Virus record (IMG/VR): IMGVR_UViG_3300005735_000130
Location: 1-32,450 of that record
DNA length: 32,450 nucleotides
Origin: a virus
Reading direction: 5' to 3' (one strand)
Shown here: positions 1 to 7,371 of the stretch, piece after piece
Layout of the letters: each line of letters opens with the position of its first letter
How positions within the stretch are numbered: the first letter of the stretch is position 1
Notes under the pieces: model-generated
The model's database searches: none
The model's input: only the letters and a program-made list of their open reading frames with translations
Told to the model about the DNA's origin: nothing
Made by a program: the position numbers and the translations under genes

Positions 1-704
1 CTACTGCCATTGCCTGCGCCAATCATTATTTCGGGATCATCTGCCTCCCATCTAGGTCTTCCTTCTTGTGGGTAACCTATGCCTATGCCGTAAGCAATTT
101 TTTTTGTGCCTGCTTTTACTTCTTCCAGTATTCCTAATTTTTTTTCCCAGTAGTCATTGCCATCTAGATCATTGTGACTTTTGTTACAGCCTGTTGCAAG
201 TCCCATACTCCTTGCGGCTCTCATAACCAGTCCCATGGCAATACCAATGCTGACGTATGCATTTTCCCAACGTGCAGGAGATTTGTTTGATTTTAAAGAC
301 CCATCACTTTTACAATTTAATTGTGTTTCTGGTTCTTTGGCAACAAACAATATGTAAAGATTTGCATTTGCCTGAGTGTTTCTCCAAGTGGATGGAGGAG
401 TTCTGAAATGTGTGTGACCCCATGTGTATTTTGATATTTCTTTGATAACTTTCCTGTCTGCTGTCCAATACACATCATAATATGCCTCAAATTGTTTTGA
501 TGGTGCGTTGGTGCAGTGCCATAATAGGTATTCAATAATTTCAGGTGGCACTTCTTTAGAGTAGTCCCAATTACGTTGACACTTTTGCATCTCACGAATC
601 ACTTCTTGTTCTTGATCCCAATTGTAAAAAAGATGTTTTATTTTGGTGTTTTTATCTGCACTACCTTGTGGCAGTTCAAAAGGTGTAGTTGGTTTCTTAC
701 TCAT
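1..704 (-). CDS. Nitroreductase-family flavoprotein, C-terminus cut by window edge
   Basis: About 234 codons are visible, starting MSKKPTTPFELPQG. The ATG follows an AGGAA Shine-Dalgarno-like stretch. Nitroreductase-family features appear in order: an N-terminal helix with RNWDYSKEVPPEIIEYLLW, then the NAPS segment (family pattern xAPS, which contacts FMN), a central ENAYVSIGIAMGLVMRAA helix followed by SMGLATG, and a late IAYGIGIGYPQEGRPRW stretch like the family's IGxGYP...R end. Family members bind FMN and reduce nitro, quinone or similar groups with NAD(P)H; some act as dehydrogenases in other pathways. The substrate cannot be told. The gene diverges from the plus-strand desaturase block and shares a 66-base intergenic region with it. 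The stop codon is outside the window. Confidence 0.8.
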   Translation of the reverse strand, partial: MSKKPTTPFELPQGSADKNTKIKHLFYNWDQEQEVIREMQKCQRNWDYSKEVPPEIIEYLLWHCTNAPSKQFEAYYDVYWTADRKVIKEISKYTWGHTHFRTPPSTWRNTQANANLYILFVAKEPETQLNCKSDGSLKSNKSPARWENAYVSIGIAMGLVMRAARSMGLATGCNKSHNDLDGNDYWEKKLGILEEVKAGTKKIAYGIGIGYPQEGRPRWEADDPEIMIGAGNGS

Positions 705-736
705 ATTCTTTATTTCCTATAGGACAATTTGGCCCT

Positions 737-744
737 GATAAATA
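737..744 (+). promoter_or_regulatory. T4-type late promoter box GATAAATA before the desaturase block
   Basis: GATAAATA matches the NATAAATA form of the T4 late promoter (TATAAATA). It lies 26 bases before the desaturase ATG, in the short divergent gap between the nitroreductase and the plus-strand genes. No sigma70 -35/-10 pair with a proper spacer was found here on the plus strand. The desaturase has no clear Shine-Dalgarno. If the box is real, the whole plus-strand block is made late. Confidence 0.5.
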
Positions 745-770
745 TAGTTGTATTTAATACATTTTAATTT

Positions 771-1346
771 ATGATTTTGTTATATGGATATATCTTATAC
801 TGGATTTTGGCGGCAATTGGTATCACTTGGGGGTATCATAGATACTTTGCCCACGGAGTAAAACAACAGCACCCTGTATTAGAAATCATCTATTTGTATT
901 TTGGTTTATTGTGTGGTGGTCGAAGTTTACTGACCTGGGCAGGTGTTCACAGAATGCACCATGCTTATGCTGACACAGAAAATGATCCTCATAGTCCAAA
1001 AAATCATCCTTGGTATGTTGTGTTGTTCAGTCTTTGGAAAGTGAAATCTATCCCAAGAAAATTTTTAATTGACTTGATACGTAATCCTAGAATAGTGTTC
1101 TTTCACAAATATGGAAATTATATTTTTGCAAGTCATTGGTTGATTACATTTTTAATTTTTGGTGTAAATGCTTTAATTTTAAATGCAATGATATTCATTT
1201 TATCTTATATTGGATTTGGAATACTTAATTTTTACGGGCATGATGCAAAAGGTCCAGCAAACAATTTCATAATAAATTTAATTGCCCCGTTTGAAGGCAA
1301 TCATAAAGATCATCACAATTATAATCCAAAGGCTTCAAATGTTTAA
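771..1346 (+). CDS. Short membrane fatty-acid desaturase (delta-9 type)
   Basis: A 191-residue integral membrane di-iron desaturase. All three histidine boxes of the acyl-CoA/acyl-lipid delta-9 desaturase family are present: HRYFAH at 23-28, HRMHH at 60-64 and HKDHH at 178-182. Hydrophobic segments lie near residues 1-20, 35-50, 115-140 and 140-155. Known members introduce a cis double bond into a fatty acyl chain using O2 and an electron donor. The protein is much shorter than the usual 280-350 residues: it starts almost at the first box and stops just after the third, so it is a minimal form, or it may act on something other than a long acyl chain. It is the first gene of the plus-strand block and its 3' end overlaps the next gene by 8 bases. 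Confidence 0.85.
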   Translation: MILLYGYILYWILAAIGITWGYHRYFAHGVKQQHPVLEIIYLYFGLLCGGRSLLTWAGVHRMHHAYADTENDPHSPKNHPWYVVLFSLWKVKSIPRKFLIDLIRNPRIVFFHKYGNYIFASHWLITFLIFGVNALILNAMIFILSYIGFGILNFYGHDAKGPANNFIINLIAPFEGNHKDHHNYNPKASNV

Positions 1347-1914
1347 TCGAGACAGCAGTGTAGAATGGGTAGAGATGAAGTTCATTGTTCCAACCAACGC
1401 AATTTTACGTGAGTACAAAGAAATTAAAGACACACTGATTAATCATAGACCAGAAGACGGGCACAAGGATTGGTACGCAGTGACTTTATTTGGTTTTGGT
1501 TCAGACAAGACAAACAGTCATTGGGAATATAGACAGAAGGGAGAAAAACCTTTTGTTACTGAAGTAGGGAAAAAATGTCAAGGCACTTTAAAATGGGTTA
1601 ACACTTTACCGTATTCACGTATTGATGATGTTAGATTTTTAGTAATTAAACCAAAAGGGTACATCACAAAGCACATAGATGTTCCAGAAAGAAATTGGCT
1701 AGAACCACTTAACATAAGTATTACATATCCAGAAGGAAACAAATTTATTTTAAACAATAAAGAAATAAAGTACAAACCTGGTATGAGTGTTGTGTTGAAT
1801 ATACACTATGAACACTATGTAGAAAATAATTCAGATGAAGAAAGAGTTCATTTATTAGTACATGGAAAAAAGAACAAAGAGTTTTGGAACGATGTTGACA
1901 CCTGGCCACAGTAA
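1339..1914 (+). CDS. 2OG/Fe(II) oxygenase, aspartyl/asparaginyl beta-hydroxylase-like (A)
   Basis: 191 residues from an ATG that overlaps the desaturase stop; an earlier in-frame ATG at 1282 would overlap deeply and is less likely. The metal site of a double-stranded beta-helix oxygenase is visible: KHIDVP gives H112 and D114, and YEHYVENNSDEERVHLLVHG gives the distal H159 and the 2OG-binding R169. The order HxD...H...R with N after the distal His is like aspartyl/asparaginyl beta-hydroxylases and phage relatives. It should be a soluble dioxygenase that couples 2-oxoglutarate decarboxylation to hydroxylation. The substrate is unknown. It is one of seven such proteins in the window. Confidence 0.75.
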   Translation: MFNRDSSVEWVEMKFIVPTNAILREYKEIKDTLINHRPEDGHKDWYAVTLFGFGSDKTNSHWEYRQKGEKPFVTEVGKKCQGTLKWVNTLPYSRIDDVRFLVIKPKGYITKHIDVPERNWLEPLNISITYPEGNKFILNNKEIKYKPGMSVVLNIHYEHYVENNSDEERVHLLVHGKKNKEFWNDVDTWPQ

Positions 1915-2446
1915 TTACGAAAGTAAAAATTCAGAGTGTGATGTATTGACATTCAATCCTGAGGAAAGACCAGACATCATAGAAAAATTAAAACAAATTT
2001 CTTTTGATGATTTAGAACAAAAGGAAGATTATGTTACTATTAATTGGTCAGAATTTGAATGTATTACTGTGTTGCTTAAAGATGATGCTGTACTAGGTTT
2101 TAGTTCTGTCTGGCATCGACCTGAATATTATGAAAAAGGTGAAGTAAGGATTTTAAATAGATACTGGGAAGATGCAAGTTTAAGAAAACCTGGCAGAGAA
2201 ATTGTAAGACCACATCTGTTAGCAACAATAAAACACCAATTGGAAATTGCAAAACAATTAGGTTTTACAAAAGCATTCATCAGTAGATGTAGAAACAGAT
2301 TGTACATGAAGAAATTATTTTTAGAAATAGAAAAGAAAACAGGAACTAAATGGCAGTTCAGTGACGATAAAGTTCTTGTTTGTAGGAAAGAAAACCCAAG
2401 ATGCTGGCAGTATAAAGGAACACATGACATTAAAAAAGAGACATGA
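1892..2446 (+). CDS. Unknown protein, possibly GNAT-fold acyltransferase
   Basis: 184 residues from ATG 1892 (MLTPGHSN); ATG 1862 in the same frame adds ten residues but deepens the overlap with the preceding gene. The middle reads like a GNAT core: a strand AVLGFSSVW, then a strand with EVRILNRYWEDASLR, a long helix with ATIKHQLEIAKQLGFTKAF, then ISR. This order (strand, helix, 'lGF..a.is') is common in N-acetyltransferases, but the pyrophosphate-binding Q/RxxGxG/A loop is not clear, so the call is tentative. It overlaps both neighbours (23 bases each), so it is co-translated with the oxygenases and may act on the same molecule. Basis: weak pattern match plus context. Confidence 0.5.
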   Translation: MLTPGHSNYESKNSECDVLTFNPEERPDIIEKLKQISFDDLEQKEDYVTINWSEFECITVLLKDDAVLGFSSVWHRPEYYEKGEVRILNRYWEDASLRKPGREIVRPHLLATIKHQLEIAKQLGFTKAFISRCRNRLYMKKLFLEIEKKTGTKWQFSDDKVLVCRKENPRCWQYKGTHDIKKET

Positions 2447-3230
2447 TTTACCACCATTTAAAAAGTTAGACAAAACTTTTGATGTAGACAAAATTATTCA
2501 AGTGGTACAACAAATGCCAGTTGAGGTTGATGACCTAAAAGCCAAAGATGGATATGGTGAACTTGTAGGAGGTAAATCTCCTAAACTGCAAAAAGCCTTT
2601 GGCTTAAAATTTGATACAATTGAAGATGCTTATAAATTTTTACAAGATAATGACGTTGAAGAATCTGAGTTTAGAAAAGGTTTAGGTGGGAAAAGAATGG
2701 CGTGGGATTATAGAAACTATGTGAAGCCATTTGAAAATTACATACAGAAAGATGATAATGGTAGATTTGAGGTAAATGGATCTCCATATAAACAGATTGC
2801 ACTTTGTCAATACAATCCAAACATGGAAGATAGAGTGTATGATAAAAAAATACCTAAAAATAGATTAGATGAAAGACACTACAACAAAATAAAAGACTGG
2901 GTTAAAGGAACATATTTAGAAGAAGTTATTACATCATTTAAATCAGAAACAACACGTGCTAGGATTGCCATAATGGATCCAGGTGCTTATGTGGCAGAAC
3001 ACATTGATTACAACACAGATTATTCTATTAGATTTCACATACCCATTACAACAAACAAAGATTGTGGTTTTTATTGTGTGGTAAACGGAGAAAAAGTATA
3101 TCAAACAATGGAACCAGGATCTTGTTGGTTTTTGAATCAAGGATTAAGACACAGTGCATGGAACAAAGGAACCACTGCTAGATCTCATATAATTGTTTCT
3201 GTAGATGGTCAAAAGGATTTAGATGAATAA
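2424..3230 (+). CDS. 2OG/Fe(II) oxygenase, aspartyl/asparaginyl beta-hydroxylase-like (B)
   Basis: 268 residues from ATG 2424 (MTLKKRHD); an upstream in-frame ATG at 2361 would overlap the previous gene by 86 bases. The C-terminal half holds a clear oxygenase core: ARIAIMDPGAYVAEHIDYNT (H193, D195), SIRFHIPITT, EPGSCWFLNQGLRHSAWN (distal H243) and R253 in TARSHIIVSV. The 'P-G-xx-xx-H-x-D ... RxHIP ... H-x-x-x-N ... R' order is that of aspartyl/asparaginyl beta-hydroxylase-like domains. The first 120 residues are lysine-rich and not recognised; they may bind the substrate. The start overlaps the preceding gene and the end overlaps the next one by 8 bases. Substrate unknown. Confidence 0.78.
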   Translation: MTLKKRHDLPPFKKLDKTFDVDKIIQVVQQMPVEVDDLKAKDGYGELVGGKSPKLQKAFGLKFDTIEDAYKFLQDNDVEESEFRKGLGGKRMAWDYRNYVKPFENYIQKDDNGRFEVNGSPYKQIALCQYNPNMEDRVYDKKIPKNRLDERHYNKIKDWVKGTYLEEVITSFKSETTRARIAIMDPGAYVAEHIDYNTDYSIRFHIPITTNKDCGFYCVVNGEKVYQTMEPGSCWFLNQGLRHSAWNKGTTARSHIIVSVDGQKDLDE

Positions 3231-3732
3231 AACTTGGCACAAAAACTTTTTTATTGAAACAGATTACAAAGTAGAACCTGAGTTTTTCGATGACTACTTC
3301 AACGACCAATGGGAAGATAGCAATCAATTGTATTCAGAATATGTGAGTGATGCTACTGGTGGAAAAAACATGAATAAATTTTATGTACAAGAAATTAAAA
3401 ACTTTGATAGAAAATTGTTAAGATTTATAAAAAACATTTGGAATCAATTTGGAATAAGACCAAAAGAATTTAGATGCAATTTCTTTAAAGTTCTAGAAGG
3501 TGGCGAGTTGCCTTTGCATTCAGATGTAAAAAGCAAGTGTTCATTTGTTGTGCCTATTACAGAAAACACGGGTGCATTGTACTTTGATGATGGCAATGAT
3601 AGTGACAGTATTTTGTATGATTCAATGGTTGTGCTAAACACTAAAAAACCTCATGGTGTTAAATCTCCATCAAAGACTCGAATAGTATTTCACATGGGAG
3701 TTCATGATGTCGGATTTGAAAAATTACTTTAG
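3223..3732 (+). CDS. Compact 2OG/Fe(II) oxygenase-like protein (C)
   Basis: 169 residues. The core reads EFRCNFFKVLEGGELPLHSD (H99, D101), KCSFVVPITENTGALYFDD, SMVVLNTKKPHGVKSP (distal H144) and KTRIVFHMG (R153). This is the HxD...H...R layout of a double-stranded beta-helix oxygenase and is close to the minimum length for the fold. The N-terminal 80 residues are acidic and contain many aromatics. The gene overlaps oxygenase B at its start by 8 bases and the methyltransferase at its end by 29 bases, which suggests coupled translation. The specific reaction cannot be named. Confidence 0.72.
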   Translation: MNKTWHKNFFIETDYKVEPEFFDDYFNDQWEDSNQLYSEYVSDATGGKNMNKFYVQEIKNFDRKLLRFIKNIWNQFGIRPKEFRCNFFKVLEGGELPLHSDVKSKCSFVVPITENTGALYFDDGNDSDSILYDSMVVLNTKKPHGVKSPSKTRIVFHMGVHDVGFEKLL

Positions 3733-4318
3733 ATACAACGTAAGAGAATACTTTGAACAGTATTTTAATTTTAACAACCAGTCTGTATTAGACTTTGGTT
3801 GCAATCATGGTAATTTTGTACGATACACTAATCACAACAAATATACAGGCATAGATATTAATAAGAAAATTATTGAAGACAACAAAACAAAATACCCGCA
3901 ACACCAGTGGTTGTACTATGATGGATACAACTATATGTACAATAAAAACGGAACACAAAAATTGCAATTAGAAAAAAATTATGATGTTGCAATAGCATTT
4001 TCAGTGATTACGCATATGTATGAGAATGAAATGTTGGAAATGGTAAACATTTTAAAAAAAAGTTGTAGTAGACTATTGCTATCTTTTTATTCAACTTCTA
4101 ATAAAGTTGCATACGAAAATATTTGTAGATATAGAAACTTAACAGCAGATAAATGGAAAGAAATATACAACAGCGACGTTTATTATTTAAAAACTGAAGA
4201 CTTCTTATGGACTTTCTATAATGATCAATATTTAAAATCTTTGCTGAAATGCGATATAAAAGAAACAAAATACGATACAAAAACACTTTTAGGAATGCAA
4301 AAATGTCTAATCATATAA
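3704..4318 (+). CDS. Class I SAM-dependent methyltransferase
   Basis: 204 residues with a Rossmann-type SAM-binding core: motif I SVLDFGCNHGNF near 27-38, the acidic post-I strand YTGIDIN at 47-53, and DVAIAFSVITHM as the motif IV strand. The pattern is that of small-molecule or lipid methyltransferases; no NPPY/DPPY DNA-methylase motif is present. Two adjacent ATGs (3704 and 3707) both follow GGAG; the second has the better spacing. It sits between oxygenases C and D and overlaps both, so it probably methylates a product or precursor in the same pathway. Specificity is unknown. Confidence 0.8.
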   Translation: MMSDLKNYFRYNVREYFEQYFNFNNQSVLDFGCNHGNFVRYTNHNKYTGIDINKKIIEDNKTKYPQHQWLYYDGYNYMYNKNGTQKLQLEKNYDVAIAFSVITHMYENEMLEMVNILKKSCSRLLLSFYSTSNKVAYENICRYRNLTADKWKEIYNSDVYYLKTEDFLWTFYNDQYLKSLLKCDIKETKYDTKTLLGMQKCLII

Positions 4319-4986
4319 AAAACAATCTAGCATTTCTCTATCTAGATTTGCCTCAATTTCCTGTAACAAATTCATTAATACAAAGGCTAGAAAAAATTGT
4401 GCAAGAAAGCAGTTTTGATGATCAATTCAGGAATTGCAGACACATACCAATATACGTAAGTGCCGGAAAAGACATACGCAACAATAAGTCAATTGGAAAA
4501 GAATGGTCAAAGGAAAGTGAACAACTACCAGAGATTAGAAATTACATTGAAACTCATGTTAAATCTTGGACTAATGAACTAGGTCGTATAGTTGTGATAT
4601 GCACAAAGGCAGGAGAATCCAATCCCACACACATAGATTGTAGTCGTAAAAACTTTGACAAAAAGATGCTAGAACATAAATTTAGAGTTGTTTTAAGAGG
4701 ACAAACAGATAATCTATATTTTAATGGGCAAGACACAAATTATCATATTAAAGAAAATATAATAAATCAACCATTTGTTATGTCTGGATATTGGCCCCAT
4801 AGTATGAATAATAATGATTCTAATATGAAGTTCACTTTGGCAATGGGTGCCCCTTGGACAGCAGAAGAGCACAATGAAAAATATGATGAATTGCTTGAAA
4901 ACTCTATCAAAAAGTTTGAAAATTCATACATATCTAAATTAGATATGACAATGCCAGTAGATATAGAAAATTATTTTTCCAAATAG
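4303..4986 (+). CDS. 2OG/Fe(II) oxygenase-like protein (D)
   Basis: 227 residues from ATG 4303 (MSNHIKNN), overlapping the methyltransferase by 16 bases; an earlier ATG at 4249 is in the same frame but deep inside that gene. The candidate metal site is GESNPTHIDCS (H110, D112) and SGYWPHSMNN (H166). Where an Arg normally follows, the sequence has K176 in MKFTLAMGAPW, so the 2OG-binding basic residue is either this Lys or is displaced. The resemblance to JmjC/AspH-type folds is clear only around the metal site. It ends the plus-strand block, one base from the stop codon of a convergent gene. Confidence 0.62.
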   Translation: MSNHIKNNLAFLYLDLPQFPVTNSLIQRLEKIVQESSFDDQFRNCRHIPIYVSAGKDIRNNKSIGKEWSKESEQLPEIRNYIETHVKSWTNELGRIVVICTKAGESNPTHIDCSRKNFDKKMLEHKFRVVLRGQTDNLYFNGQDTNYHIKENIINQPFVMSGYWPHSMNNNDSNMKFTLAMGAPWTAEEHNEKYDELLENSIKKFENSYISKLDMTMPVDIENYFSK

Positions 4987-4987
4987 A

Positions 4988-5878
4988 TTAAATTACCAGT
5001 CCCTGTTTGACCATGTCGGTGGGGTGTATTTTATTAAAGTATTCATTCTTAATCCAACGTTCACCATCAAAGTCCAGCCAAGGAGACCAGCCTAACACAA
5101 TACAGGTTCTATTTTTAATGTTGTTGTGATAATTAAAATTAAATCTATGCACTTTGTAGGTGTTCCAATGATATGCATAGCCTGGTTCAAAATACAATTT
5201 TGTTCCTGTATCTTTAAATTCGATAAAATAATCTTCGTCGAATACAACAGGTATTAATACTCTAGACACTATTTCATTGCGTTCATCTGTGTGCCACATA
5301 AATTCTTTGTCATCGTCACTTACACTTTTTCCGTGTTCTGCGGCTTTTATTTCTGCTATTCTTCCTTGGATTGATTTTCTTTTAAGTTTATCAAATATGG
5401 TTGTAAATGACCTATAATTAGTTACGTCTGTAGCAACACGTAATCCTAAACAATCATCATATGTGTTAAATCCTTTTACTTGAATTTCATCTGTTTGTTT
5501 TGAATAATCGTAATTTTCTAAATCTTTTACCCACTCTTTTGCGTTAACATTTTTGATTGATCTTGGTTGACCTAAACCTTGTGCGTGTGTAGGTATTTGA
5601 AATTTGTATTCTGGATTATAATTTAAGCCTAAACCTCCATACAGTTTACTGCGACTCCAATCACTGTTTCCTCTATGACACATTCCATACCACCCAAACT
5701 TATCAAAAGCACCTGTTACATCTTGTGCTAATTCTTTCCAAGGTAAATCTACAGGAATTTTTACATACTCATCTTGACATTTTGGTTGCAATTCTTCAAT
5801 ACCAAAATGTTTACGAATTTGTTTTTCTCTTGTTTGGTCAGTGCCAAAATCTTTATCTAGAAAACTTTCTTGCATCAT
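4988..5878 (-). CDS. 2OG/Fe(II) oxygenase-like protein (E), late gene
   Basis: 296 residues, the largest oxygenase here. The core is EFMWHTDERNEIVSRVLIPV (H196, D198), IEFKDTGTKLYFEPGYAYHW, NTYKVHRFNF (distal H244) and NRTCIVLGWSPW (R257). The N-terminal 190 residues are not recognised. Two adjacent ATGs (5878, 5875) follow a perfect TATAAATA late promoter with only 7 bases between, and there is no Shine-Dalgarno, so the message would be leaderless or nearly so. Its neighbour upstream is the tail-fibre gene. This suggests a job during assembly, for example hydroxylation of a virion or cell-surface component, but that is inference. It converges with oxygenase D with no terminator visible between them. 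Confidence 0.7.
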   Translation of the reverse strand: MMQESFLDKDFGTDQTREKQIRKHFGIEELQPKCQDEYVKIPVDLPWKELAQDVTGAFDKFGWYGMCHRGNSDWSRSKLYGGLGLNYNPEYKFQIPTHAQGLGQPRSIKNVNAKEWVKDLENYDYSKQTDEIQVKGFNTYDDCLGLRVATDVTNYRSFTTIFDKLKRKSIQGRIAEIKAAEHGKSVSDDDKEFMWHTDERNEIVSRVLIPVVFDEDYFIEFKDTGTKLYFEPGYAYHWNTYKVHRFNFNYHNNIKNRTCIVLGWSPWLDFDGERWIKNEYFNKIHPTDMVKQGLVI

Positions 5879-5885
5879 TGAAAAT

Positions 5886-5893
5886 TATTTATA
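5886..5893 (-). promoter_or_regulatory. T4 late promoter TATAAATA for oxygenase E
   Basis: On the minus strand the sequence reads CTATAAATAATTTTC, an exact match to the T4 late box TATAAATA. It is followed after 7 bases by the ATG of the 296-residue oxygenase. In T4 transcription begins about 5-7 bases after the box, so the start codon would be at or within 2 bases of the mRNA end. Confidence 0.65.
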
Positions 5894-5990
5894 GCGTCAT
5901 TTACGCCTTGTTTTTCTTCATGGCTATAACTTATCATGTGTGCCTTTCATGGGCACTGTACGACGCTTATTTTTGGTTCTAGGGGGTGTT

Positions 5991-6998
5991 TTATGCCATT
6001 GCTACCCAGGCGTTTCCATCATAGAACGCTGGATATGGATCTGGGGTTCCACCTTTTGCGGCAGGATCCCAAGTGGTTCCGTCTGCCACAGCAATCATAC
6101 CAGTTACTGGACTTGCTGGTGCACCAGTTTGTGGTGTTAATCTTGCAATACCATCGACATCCAATTCAGCCGCTGGCTCATTTGGTGAACTACCATTAAT
6201 TGCAAATTTACCTGTTTTGTAAAATTTAAAAAATTTAGAAAAATTGTGTACACCGTCATCAATCGAGAAAAACATTTGATTTGATGTTACTGAAATAAGA
6301 CCAAAAAACGTTTCACCGTTTGAGTCTACTTTTGTAAATTGCAATCTTCCAACTGCATCTGTGTCACCTATAGCACCTGCGGCTTTTTCTCTTATGAATG
6401 CAACTCTTGGAAATTCGTCATCTGTTCCATGACCAATTCTAACAATGTTAGATGCTGAATCTACATTGATTTGATAAACTTCATTAAGTCCTGTGTTAGG
6501 ACCTGGGTTAAAATTAACATTGTTGATGTTTGAAATATTTGCGTTTGCACCATCAACCAATTGTGTTGAATCATCTCCAAACACTGAACCTACCACGTGA
6601 CCTACAACTGAACCTGAAACAGATCCTGTTATGTTTGCTGTGATTGAACCTGTAGCGGCATCAAACACCACTGTGCCATCTGCTTTTTCGACATCACCTC
6701 TTACCACGCCTGTTACTCTGTTGGTTACAGTGATATCATCCACATAGGCATTTGCCCATCTTTCTGTGTTTGTTCCTAAATCTCTTGTGCTGTCTGTGTC
6801 AGGAGTTACATTGCCTTCAATTCCTGTGAAGTTTAAATCGCTGGCTCCTACTGGATTGCCACCTACAGTTGTACCGTCACCCACAAACAGTGGTGCCACA
6901 GCCGCTGAGCTGTAATCTGTTACAAATATTAATTCACCTAGTACAGGTGTTATTGCAAGACGTTCTGCGTTGGTTCCTCTTCTTAACTGTAATGCCAT
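5991..6998 (-). CDS. Phage structural protein, tail-fibre/tropism-determinant-like
   Basis: 335 residues, poor in Cys, rich in Gly, Asn, Thr and Val. It begins MALQLRRGTNAERLAITPVL followed by GELIFVTDY and APLFVGDGTTVGG, the repeat seen at the start of many marine T4-like tail fibres and of major tropism determinant-type proteins. Then come TDSTRDLGTNTERWANAYVDDITV (a common fibre repeat), a Gly/Val-rich segment ITGSVSGSVVGHVVGSVFG, and a C-terminal TGMIAVADGTTWDPA...PYPAFYDGNAWVAMA module. These are typical of trimeric fibres or baseplate wedges that contact the host. The ATG follows AGGAG with good spacing and a late promoter box. The exact place in the virion is not known. Confidence 0.75.
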   Translation of the reverse strand: MALQLRRGTNAERLAITPVLGELIFVTDYSSAAVAPLFVGDGTTVGGNPVGASDLNFTGIEGNVTPDTDSTRDLGTNTERWANAYVDDITVTNRVTGVVRGDVEKADGTVVFDAATGSITANITGSVSGSVVGHVVGSVFGDDSTQLVDGANANISNINNVNFNPGPNTGLNEVYQINVDSASNIVRIGHGTDDEFPRVAFIREKAAGAIGDTDAVGRLQFTKVDSNGETFFGLISVTSNQMFFSIDDGVHNFSKFFKFYKTGKFAINGSSPNEPAAELDVDGIARLTPQTGAPASPVTGMIAVADGTTWDPAAKGGTPDPYPAFYDGNAWVAMA

Positions 6999-7020
6999 TT
7001 AAATATGCTCCTAATACGTT

Positions 7021-7028
7021 TATTTATC
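7021..7028 (-). promoter_or_regulatory. T4-type late promoter GATAAATA for the tail-fibre gene
   Basis: The minus strand reads AGATAAATAAACG, 22 bases before the tail-fibre ATG, with AGGAG inside the leader. A structural gene behind a NATAAATA box fits late expression and supports reading the other copies of this box as late promoters. Confidence 0.65.
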
Positions 7029-7033
7029 TGTAT

Positions 7034-7369
7034 TTACTTGTTCTTCTTGATAAACTTTTTGGTTCTATTGCTAATATCTGCCTTTACTTTTGCAGTATCC
7101 AACCTAAAATCAACGTTTTTAATAGAGCCTTCATAGTTTACAAACATTTCATTCAGTGTGGCCTCTAAATCCTTGGCAGAAACATTCTTTTTGTTAGGTT
7201 TCATGCGAACCTCCCATTTTTTGCCATCTTTAAAGGTCACGTTGATTGATTTTAAGTATTGCACAGGTATTGCAGATACCTCAACGTCTCCGAATACTTC
7301 GGGCCATTGACTTACAACCTGCTTGGGCAATCTGCCCTTCTTAAAGTGTACCACAGCGACAGTATCCAC
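7034..7369 (-). CDS. Small protein of unknown function (111 aa)
   Basis: A basic 111-residue protein beginning MDTVAVVHFKKGRLPKQV. It contains an alternating beta-like segment SINVTFKDGKKWEVRMKP and a Lys-rich C-terminus ending TKKFIKKNK. No enzyme motif is seen. It lies immediately after a 186-residue unknown gene (2-base gap) and before the tail-fibre gene, in a stretch of small probable virion or assembly genes. Coding potential is supported by tight packing and absence of a competing frame. Confidence 0.65.
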   Translation of the reverse strand: MDTVAVVHFKKGRLPKQVVSQWPEVFGDVEVSAIPVQYLKSINVTFKDGKKWEVRMKPNKKNVSAKDLEATLNEMFVNYEGSIKNVDFRLDTAKVKADISNRTKKFIKKNK

Positions 7370-7371
7370 AA

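Noticed and set aside
317-595. Open frame of 92 codons on the minus strand
   Set aside because: It overlaps the nitroreductase frame, which shows the family motifs; Cys/His-rich and shadow-like composition.
5940-5956. Small hairpin GTGCC/GGCAC after the tail-fibre stop
   Set aside because: Only five base pairs and no U-run in either direction; too weak to call a terminator.
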